Assembly: GCA_024278285.1 (NCBI GenBank)
Contig: JAJRTM010000139.1
Span: forward strand, 1-12,487
DNA: 12,487 nt
DNA from: Planctomycetota bacterium
GTDB taxonomy: Bacteria; Planctomycetota; Planctomycetia; Planctomycetales; Planctomycetaceae
Direction of reading: 5' to 3'
The notes under the pieces are model-generated. The model ran no database searches. It worked only from the letters and a program-made list of their open reading frames with translations, and was not told the DNA's origin. Made by a program: the position numbers and the translations under genes. The stretch's first letter is position 1, and each line of letters begins with the position of its first letter. Positions 6,971 through 12,487 of this stretch are shown here, piece after piece.

Positions 6971-7702
6971 GTTTTTTCTCGCTTCGCGTATTTTCTCCCG
7001 GCTCCACTTATGCTTAGGGCGATAATCAACCAAGGCGTTGTAGACCGAACCGTTATAATAGGTCACAAAAAGTGATTCCCCGTGATGATCTGAGAAATGC
7101 TTGCGGGTTAATTTGTACCAGTCAGACTGTTTGGTAAAGCCGATTTCTTTTCCCAACCAGCGAAAGTAAGCACGCCTGTTATCGACATCTTTCCAAAACC
7201 CCTGCGGCACGGTATGAAAACACCACGGTTGCCATTGTTTGCGCGGTGCGTATTCTCTAAGTGCCCGAAAAACGGAATCACCAAAATAATTCGCCAGCAA
7301 ACCGCCTCCATGATTGGTGTGAAAATGAGCCCGGCTGACCGTGTACCAGTCATCAACCGATTTCAAACCCAATTCCTCGCCAAGCCAGTCCATATACGCC
7401 TTGCGATTTTTTTTCGCCTTCCAAAACCCTTGTGGTGTACTGCGAAATATCCACTCTTTCCAGTCATAGCTGGGAATGAAATCGACGACTGCCTGCTGAG
7501 GAGAGTCTTCGTAAAAATTGGCGAGCATTCCACCACCAAAATTACAATGAAAATCCTGTTTGGATATCTGGTACCAATCTTCTTTTTTTTTGTAGCCAAG
7601 CCGCTTGGCAAGCCATCGCATATACGCATGCCTGTTCTTAACATCCACCCAAAAACCACTGGGAACACGACCTGAAAGCCAAAGTTGCGTCGATTTTGCC
7701 AT
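6965..7702 (-). CDS. Protein of three 76-residue aromatic-rich tandem repeats
   Basis: The family is not firmly recognised. The 245-residue protein is almost entirely three tandem repeats with an exact 76-residue period and no insertions: GFW at 16, 92 and 168; DWY at 42, 118 and 194; conserved Trp at 81, 157 and 233. The unit reads roughly P-x-GFW-x5-NR-x-AY-x2-WL-x3-LG, then DWY, a His/Phe pair, NHGGGLL, and a Y/F-rich stretch ending in a W-x2-W turn. Repeat 3 deviates, with HHGES for NHGGG and no second Trp. The tail is basic. No signal peptide or membrane segment is present with this start. The ATG at 7702 is chosen because AGGTGG precedes it by nine bases and the repeats begin at once; the frame stays open to a TTG at 7903, but that extension lacks repeat features. 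Similar GFW/DWY units are, from memory, seen in algal and giant-virus proteins. Nucleic-acid or protein binding is a guess. Confidence 0.8.
   Translation of the reverse strand: MAKSTQLWLSGRVPSGFWVDVKNRHAYMRWLAKRLGYKKKEDWYQISKQDFHCNFGGGMLANFYEDSPQQAVVDFIPSYDWKEWIFRSTPQGFWKAKKNRKAYMDWLGEELGLKSVDDWYTVSRAHFHTNHGGGLLANYFGDSVFRALREYAPRKQWQPWCFHTVPQGFWKDVDNRRAYFRWLGKEIGFTKQSDWYKLTRKHFSDHHGESLFVTYYNGSVYNALVDYRPKHKWSREKIREARKNS
7001..7684 (-). repeat. Three in-frame 228-bp tandem repeats (protein level)
   Basis: Repeat 1 spans about 7457-7684, repeat 2 about 7229-7456 and repeat 3 about 7001-7228. The protein units align without gaps, with roughly half the positions shared by eye, while the DNA has diverged strongly. 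This suggests old duplications kept under selection, not recent slippage. Confidence 0.8.
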
Positions 7703-7961
7703 TCCGTAAGTCCACCTGATAGTAACGATTTTTATTCCATGGAATTCACCAAGTCGGAAAATATAACTATTCATTGCGATAATAGCAACCGACTCAATAG
7801 CCATTTCCCCCCATAGTAATCTTTTTAATCGATGCCCAAACAAACAGAAGCACAATGGAACATAACAGAGAAAAATGATACGATCTTGCTCAAATGCGAT
7901 CAACGGATAATCGAATTACATCCCAATCAACACAAAACTGTTTTTCAAGGCAAAACAAAAG
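7703..7961. other. Intergenic region between repeat-protein and DHDPS-family genes
   Basis: This 259-base divergent region should hold the promoters of both flanking genes. No convincing -35/-10 pair, repeat or RNA gene was seen. The AGGTGG ribosome site of the repeat-protein gene lies just inside its left edge. The minus-strand frame open through this stretch is probably not translated. Confidence 0.4.
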
Positions 7962-8906
7962 ATGCAACCTCACGAAAAAATCATTCCCTCGCGAAAAATC
8001 AAAGGGTATTCTGCGATCCTGCTTCCATTAACGAAAACGGGAGCAGTTGACTGGGAGGGATTTGAATCGCATCTGGCCAAAACCATCGCCGCGGGGTTAA
8101 TCCCGGCCGTCAATATGGATACCGGCTACGCCAACTTGATTGATTCAGCAACAAAAATGGATGTATTGGACCGTACTCGCAAACTCATCAATGGCAAAGA
8201 ATTCGTTGCGGGGGCATTTGTTGCGGATAAACCTGGTGATGCTTTTCGGGCGCAGGAGTATCGCACTGAAATGGAATTGATCGAAAAATTCGGCGGCACT
8301 CCCGTTATCTTTCAGTCCTACGGTTTGACGAACGGTTCGGATAGTCAAATCCTGCAAAACTATAAACAACTGGCTGGGTATTGTGATCAATTTATCGGTT
8401 TTGAACTCGGGAAGGTTTTTCTTCCGCTTGGCAAAATTTATTCGCTGGAGTTGTATCAGGAACTAATTCAAATTCCCGAGTGCATTGGCGCGAAACATTC
8501 CTCACTGCATCGGCAGCCAGAGTGGGATCGACTGGAGATTCGTGACAAAATCCGCCCGGAATTCCGTGTTCTCACGGGGAATGATCTGGCAATTGATATG
8601 GTGAAATACGGTTCCGATTACCTGCTCGGTCTTTCGACGTTTGCCCCTGATTTATTCGCCAAGCGAGATCATTTCTGGGCAACCGATAACAACGAATTCT
8701 ATGAACTGAACGACGTCTTACAATACCTCGGCTTCTTCACCTTCCGCGTCCCGACCGGAGCCTACAAGCATTCCGCAGCCCAGTTTTTGAAACTGCGAGG
8801 CTGGATCGAAACGGATGAAACACACATCAACAGCGGCAAGCGACCCGAATCGGATATTTTCGTACTGGAAGAAATTCTGGAAAGACTACAACGCTGGATT
8901 GATTAA
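7962..8906 (+). CDS. Dihydrodipicolinate synthase/N-acetylneuraminate lyase family protein, atypical
   Basis: A TIM-barrel class I aldolase-family protein of 314 residues, close to family length (about 290-310). The Schiff-base lysine is Lys178 in ECIGAKHSS, equivalent to Lys161 of E. coli DapA (IGIKE). Other blocks fit: the N-terminal [19 protein letters not shown], and LTGND (204-208), equivalent to the GDD/GND segment. Two usual active-site features are altered. The GTTGE loop appears as MDTGYANL, and the region where DapA has Tyr133 (ILYNVP) reads FIGFELG, with Phe at the Tyr position. True lysine-pathway DapA activity is therefore unlikely; a sugar-acid aldolase or dehydratase, or an unknown reaction, is more likely. 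The ATG at 7962 is used; only a weak AAGG precedes it. It converges on the propeller gene with 24 bases between stop codons, and no clear terminator is present there. Confidence 0.87.
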   Translation: MQPHEKIIPSRKIKGYSAILLPLTKTGAVDWEGFESHLAKTIAAGLIPAVNMDTGYANLIDSATKMDVLDRTRKLINGKEFVAGAFVADKPGDAFRAQEYRTEMELIEKFGGTPVIFQSYGLTNGSDSQILQNYKQLAGYCDQFIGFELGKVFLPLGKIYSLELYQELIQIPECIGAKHSSLHRQPEWDRLEIRDKIRPEFRVLTGNDLAIDMVKYGSDYLLGLSTFAPDLFAKRDHFWATDNNEFYELNDVLQYLGFFTFRVPTGAYKHSAAQFLKLRGWIETDETHINSGKRPESDIFVLEEILERLQRWID

Positions 8907-8930
8907 AAAATCGGTATTGATCGGCATTTT

Positions 8931-10559
8931 TTATTTTCCAATGTAGATCGCATAGACCTGGGGATCACCCGAATTGGGATAGGTTACTCGTGCCGAGAGT
9001 TTTCTTTTGCGGGGCAATCCGGCGTTTTTTTGTGTGGGCCATACAATGGAAGTGCGCGTTCCCGATTCGGTTATTTGTGCCGCATTTTTACCAGAAAAAG
9101 CAGGGATCGGCTTGTCGAATTCGTCGTACAATTCGATCATGAGCGGAGTCCTCTTCGATACATCGTTGGCGTTAATAAACAACTTCGCCTGGTTTTGTGC
9201 CTCAAATGTTGTCGTCACAAAATGTGCGGATGAATCCGGAAACTTTCGGCTCAGATAACCGAATCCGTCGCGTCTCATCGTTGCCAGGCCGATTTCCATA
9301 TTTCGTAATTTCCCGCCGGTATCCCAATGTGAATACCACATCATTGTTTTATCGCCAACATTGACAAACGCATGCCCTTGAAGCAGCGCGATGGAGTCCC
9401 AATCCCCTTTTTTTCCTCGGGAAATCACTTTGAAATCGGGGACCGGTTCTCGAAAATGGATTCCGTTGTTACTGACAATCAACCCGAGATCAACCGAGAC
9501 TCCCTGATTCCAGTATCGACCATCTTGAGGTTTTTTTTCTGCATCCTGCCACATGCCATACAACCCGACAATTACATTTCCCCGATTCCACATGCCGGCT
9601 CCCATGTGTGTTTGCTGTCCGTGCACCGGCGTTGCTACTAACTGCCCTGGTCTTGCAAAAGAAAATGCTTTAGCCCGAGACCAGTTTTTGAAATCGGAAG
9701 AACGATAACAGAGCATCGCGCGACCCACATCGCTGCCATCCATTCGCCCTGCCCATGGTGAAATGAGTTGACCATGCGCATAATAAAAGTTCCCGTATCG
9801 ATACAAGCTGGAAACTTCAAACCGTTCCCCGCCCGCATTCATCGGGCGATCTCCCACAACATTCCACGTTAAACCATCCGCACTGGTCGCGCAGATGAAA
9901 GCCGTCCATCTGCGTTCATCCGGTCCAATTCCACTTCGTCCGCCTCGCACATCATCAAAGGGGGGATGCGCAATGTAAGCACATTTATATCGATGCTTTG
10001 GGTTTGGTTCGTTCGGTTCGTAAATAACTGAAAGAAAGTCATTAACTTTTACCAAAGAGGGAACGGTTGAGTTGATCAGGCAAATGTTATTTTTTTTGTT
10101 CCCCTTAAATTCGACAAGGCCCAATTCAGGCTTTGTCCATTTAATTCCGTCGTCACTTTCGGCATAGCACATCGGTCGCCACCATCCCGGCGCCTGGCCA
10201 CTTTTCAAATCGGTTTCAAACATTCCTAAATACCACATGCGATACTTTCCGCCGATGTGCAACACGCTGCCGTATAAAATGGCGTGACCATGATCGGGAG
10301 CGTTTTCTGCTCCACGACGAAGCACCGGGTTCGCCGAATGTTTTGTCGCGGAAACGGGCGTTAACTTCAAATTATTTCGCCAGGGGATTGCGTGATCATC
10401 GAAAGAAAACAAGACCGCTTCATTAACAAGCGGGCCACCATCGACCGAAATTTTTAACGAATTCGTATCCTCTCCCATAATAAGGTTACAGGGAAAAAAC
10501 ATTGCGAGTCCTGCAATGAGAATCAAACTGGTTGAATAGAGTTGTTGAATTTTCATCAT
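8931..10559 (-). CDS. Secreted GH43/GH32-like five-bladed beta-propeller protein
   Basis: Residues 1 to about 29 form a signal peptide (Lys at position 3, then a hydrophobic core through LILIAGLAMFF), with processing probably near IMGED. The body shows the repeated strand pattern of a five-bladed propeller as in glycoside hydrolase families 43, 32 and 68: KYRMWYLGM (105-113), SDDGIKW (135-141), SADGLTW (226-232), SSDFKNW (287-293), SNNGIHF (363-369) and KTMMWYSHWD (404-413), each S-x-D/N-G-x-x-W/F turn closing a blade. A C-terminal beta-sandwich-like region follows (about 445-542). Such proteins are abundant in planctomycetes and are presumed to handle glycans, but catalytic carboxylates cannot be assigned confidently and it may be a binding protein or pseudoenzyme. 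There are two adjacent ATG codons (10559 and 10556). It starts three bases after the hydrolase stop, so the pair forms an operon. Confidence 0.85.
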   Translation of the reverse strand: MMKIQQLYSTSLILIAGLAMFFPCNLIMGEDTNSLKISVDGGPLVNEAVLFSFDDHAIPWRNNLKLTPVSATKHSANPVLRRGAENAPDHGHAILYGSVLHIGGKYRMWYLGMFETDLKSGQAPGWWRPMCYAESDDGIKWTKPELGLVEFKGNKKNNICLINSTVPSLVKVNDFLSVIYEPNEPNPKHRYKCAYIAHPPFDDVRGGRSGIGPDERRWTAFICATSADGLTWNVVGDRPMNAGGERFEVSSLYRYGNFYYAHGQLISPWAGRMDGSDVGRAMLCYRSSDFKNWSRAKAFSFARPGQLVATPVHGQQTHMGAGMWNRGNVIVGLYGMWQDAEKKPQDGRYWNQGVSVDLGLIVSNNGIHFREPVPDFKVISRGKKGDWDSIALLQGHAFVNVGDKTMMWYSHWDTGGKLRNMEIGLATMRRDGFGYLSRKFPDSSAHFVTTTFEAQNQAKLFINANDVSKRTPLMIELYDEFDKPIPAFSGKNAAQITESGTRTSIVWPTQKNAGLPRKRKLSARVTYPNSGDPQVYAIYIGK

Positions 10560-10562
10560 TGA

Positions 10563-11417
10563 TTATTCACGATCTTTAGAAACAGGGGTGTCCGTTTTCA
10601 GTTGCCGACTAATCCAGTCGGCAGCTTGTCCTGCAGAACCTTTCGGAACGGTATGCCCGAGTGGCTCTGCGATGACATGAAATTCTACTTTACTGTCAAT
10701 CTTTTTTGCGAGTGAAGCATTCGTAATACGACGAGCCAGCGAAATCGCGTGATCGGTGCCAACTCGTTTATCGCGATCTCCGATAACAATCCAGACGGGG
10801 CGTCCTGCCAGGTTTTCTACTTGTTTGATCAACGCCAAAGATTGCACCAGCTCATTTTTTTCGATGCCGTGAAATTCTCTCAGTGCCGCAAGATCTGTTA
10901 CCGGCGCAAAAGCAGCGACCGCTTTCACTCGTGGATCGAATGCAGCAAACTGTAATGCCAAATAACCGCCGCGCGACGTTCCGCAAATCGCAATTTTCTG
11001 TGGATCGGTGTGTCCCTGCTTGATCAAATAATCCAGAATCCCTGAAAGTCGCTTGTTCGTTTCATCGACAAAGTTCTCATCCTGCAAACATCGATAAGGC
11101 CAACCTGCCAGCCCCTTTGGTTCGCCCGAACGATACTGCTTTCCATGACAGGGAAGATCGATTGAGATCAATAAATAGCCTTGCTTACTAAGCTCGTTCC
11201 CAGACTGGCGAAAGTAAGCACTTCCGAGTGTTTCATCGATTGTGCTGGCTAAAATAATGAGCGTTGCAGCAGGCTCACTCGGCAATTCTCCCCAGCTTCC
11301 AAATTGAATGCCTAATTCTGTTTTATAAGTGTGAACCGTTCGCTCAGCCTCCCAGGCAAAACAGTTGGAACAGGCAAAAAGAATCAGGAAGACAATAACT
11401 GTTTTATGCCAACTCAT
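10563..11417 (-). CDS. Secreted alpha/beta hydrolase (prolyl oligopeptidase/esterase type)
   Basis: A 284-residue exported serine hydrolase. The N-terminal signal peptide (MSWHK, then VIVFLILFACSNCFA) has a good type I cleavage site after FA at residue 21. The catalytic triad is visible in canonical order: nucleophile Ser148 in GTSRGG, Asp216 in IGDRDKRVG and His255 in LGHT. The oxyanion-side sequence DLPCHGKQ (88-95) and the strand YLLISIDLP fit the dienelactone hydrolase/BAAT/S9 type. Natural substrates are probably esters such as acetyl or feruloyl groups on polysaccharides, inferred only from the co-transcribed propeller protein. It is the first gene of the pair; the ATG at 11417 gives a complete signal peptide and has a purine-rich GGGGAA upstream. 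A TTGACA on the minus strand about 30 bases upstream has its best -10 match on the start codon itself, so it is probably not this gene's promoter. Confidence 0.86.
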   Translation of the reverse strand: MSWHKTVIVFLILFACSNCFAWEAERTVHTYKTELGIQFGSWGELPSEPAATLIILASTIDETLGSAYFRQSGNELSKQGYLLISIDLPCHGKQYRSGEPKGLAGWPYRCLQDENFVDETNKRLSGILDYLIKQGHTDPQKIAICGTSRGGYLALQFAAFDPRVKAVAAFAPVTDLAALREFHGIEKNELVQSLALIKQVENLAGRPVWIVIGDRDKRVGTDHAISLARRITNASLAKKIDSKVEFHVIAEPLGHTVPKGSAGQAADWISRQLKTDTPVSKDRE

Positions 11418-11837
11418 ATAACTGTTCCCCGGGAAGTGTCAAATATTCTATGATTCTAACGTTAAAAGTTTACGCCGCTTGCACATGTTTTTTCTTTTAG
11501 AAAACATAACTTCAATAAGAGTTGCAGGTTAAGTGTTGGTGTCTATTCTATGGTTTTTTACCACCAAGGCTCAAAGGCACCAAGAAAGAATAAAAAAACA
11601 TGTCTGATTCCAACGGCTGAAAATGATTCGCGTTAATGGACGTTCATTCGTGGTTTGATACCTTCAAATCAGGCAGACCTGTTTACGCAGTCGCCTTCGG
11701 CTTGCCGTTAAACAAAAAGTTCCCAAAAAAACCTTCTTTGCGTCTTCGTGCCTTAGTGGTAATCATAATTTTTGGCCTGCGGCTATGCCGCGCTGTGATT
11801 CTGCTTGAAGGCTTCTCACTGGATGGAGCTTCGATTA
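11418..11837. other. Repeat-rich intergenic region
   Basis: These 420 bases lie between the hydrolase gene and the end of the DUF4328 pseudogene, both on the minus strand. They hold the inverted repeat pair 11558-11762 and a small hairpin GCGGC-TAT-GCCGC at 11779-11791. A plus-strand frame through it (from 11636) is made largely of repeat translation and antisense pseudogene sequence and is not accepted as a gene. Confidence 0.6.
11558..11762. repeat. Dispersed-repeat nest with imperfect 29-bp inverted ends
   Basis: The left end (11558-11586, beginning TTACCACCAAGGCTC) matches the reverse complement of the right end (11734-11762, TTACCACTAAGGCAC) at 23 of 29 positions. The units have an internal AAGGCAC-AAG rhythm and, unlike the REP elements, no hairpin within each arm. 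Between them, 11625-11656 carries a second degenerate repeat built on ATTCG(C/T)G units, ending ATTCGTGGTTT. Both resemble widespread intergenic repeats of environmental bacteria as remembered, but no search was done. Confidence 0.6.
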
Positions 11838-12487
11838 CTACTCAAACGAGTCATCATCTTCGTAGAGATCACCGGAAAATTGCTCGTGTGATTTACGGCT
11901 TTCATGACATTCTACGCAAGCATAGGTGACGTGCATAACCAGTATGATTGTTATTAAATCCAGCAAAAAATCCCAGGCATCAGAGCCCAATGCGACTGAA
12001 GTGGCTACGACGAGTTCATCAACGGTTTCTGCCCGCAAAGAGACCCTAAACACGGTTTGCCCCGCAATGCAGGAGATAAGCCAAGCTGCCCACCAGAGTG
12101 AAAACATCAGTTGATTACGTTCCACCGCACACTTTGAAATGAGTACATCGTATGCATCACGCAATGCCTGGTAGGGCTTCCAGAGACTGACAATTGGAAC
12201 AAAATAATAACCAATTCCCCAGCCGGGAGAAATTGTCAAACTTGAGCCATCGACACTCTAAGCATTGTTGATAATTCGATACGTCCATTTTAAGAATAAA
12301 ATTGCGGTAATAAGCATGACGGCAATTTGCAGTAAGCCAACTGCCCCTTGCCGCAGATCATTGTCGTCAATTTGTTCTTGCGTATAATCTCCGTCCGCCT
12401 GAATAGCTGAAAGTAATTGGTACTCCATATAATCACTAAAGAAAGCAACAACGTTTGTAGCCGCACTGATGATGAGAAAAGTAACAA
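11838..12487 (-). pseudogene. DUF4328 membrane protein gene interrupted by an in-frame TAG
   Basis: Read continuously on the minus strand from the window edge, one frame encodes a typical DUF4328 protein with four hydrophobic helices: TFLIISAATNVVAFF, GAVGLLQIAVMLITAILFL, FSLWWAAWLISCIAG and FLLDLITIILVMH. The diagnostic block SPGWGIGYYFVPIVSLWKPYQALRD follows helix 2. A single TAG at 12258-12260 falls in the loop after KWTYRIINNA and before SVDGSS, with family-like sequence on both sides in the same frame, so it is a nonsense change and not a frameshift. The fragment after it (up to 133 residues, from a TTG at 12239 with no ribosome site) lacks the first two helices. The true start lies beyond the window. 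The C-terminal tail contains CVECH, a CxxCH match on the presumed cytoplasmic side, probably not a heme site. A sequencing error or readthrough is the alternative. Confidence 0.75.

Noticed and set aside
7703..7903. 67-residue N-terminal extension of the repeat protein with a hydrophobic segment
   Set aside because: It would start at TTG, has no ribosome site and shows no repeat features; the ATG at 7702 has AGGTGG at good spacing.
8907..8935. AAAAAT ... ATTTTT inverted arms between two convergent stops as a terminator
   Set aside because: Only a six-pair A/T stem with mismatched interior; too weak to call.
11895..11920. CxxCH (CVECH) as a cytochrome c heme site
   Set aside because: Single match in the short charged tail after the last helix of a DUF4328 protein, presumed cytoplasmic; no other cytochrome features.
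11636..11929. Plus-strand frame of 97 codons with a hydrophobic stretch
   Set aside because: It translates repeat sequence (the CTTTGCGTCTTCGTGCCTT arm) and then runs antisense through the end of the DUF4328 gene.

Overview
The window looks like a chromosomal segment from a planctomycete, possibly near Gimesia or Rubinisphaera. This is inferred from protein style: the FabF N-terminus, a secreted propeller protein of a planctomycete type, atypical DHDPS-family and DUF4328 proteins, weak or absent Shine-Dalgarno sites, and loosely packed genes with many intergenic repeats. The genus is not proven. No tRNA, rRNA, CRISPR array, transposase or phage gene was seen.

Layout. Bases 1-1152 carry pdxA (vitamin B6 synthesis, + strand). 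It converges on an acpP-fabF fatty-acid pair (- strand, 1253-2740). Bases 2741-4370 hold a long acpP leader, a 55-residue single-helix membrane protein that is easy to miss (3058-3225), and a LmbE/PIG-L type deacetylase (3395-4150). queA (tRNA queuosine synthesis) lies at 4371-5483 on the - strand. A divergent intergenic region follows, then a GT4 glycosyltransferase (5843-6970, +). Its stop codon is shared back to back with that of a protein made of three exact 76-residue repeats (6965-7702, -). Next is a DHDPS/NAL-family protein (7962-8906, +), convergent with a two-gene operon of secreted enzymes: an alpha/beta hydrolase and a five-bladed-propeller GH43/GH32-like protein (11417 down to 8931). 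The right end (11838-12487, -) is a DUF4328 membrane protein broken by one in-frame TAG.

The main cross-cutting signal is the repeats between genes. Two unrelated palindromes both have the architecture GTAG plus hairpin, and both occur as head-to-head pairs (GTAG-hairpin ... hairpin-CTAC). This is the REP/REPIN layout mobilised in other bacteria by RAYT (TnpA-REP) transposases. Three copies of one family lie at 1155, 3287 and 4192, and one pair of the other at 5541. A third, non-hairpin repeat nest lies at 11558-11762.

Functionally the left half is housekeeping (PLP, fatty-acid synthesis, tRNA modification). The right half is accessory and surface- or sugar-related. The propeller protein and hydrolase are probably exported together, and the aldolase-like protein may act on a breakdown product, but no substrate can be read from the sequence.
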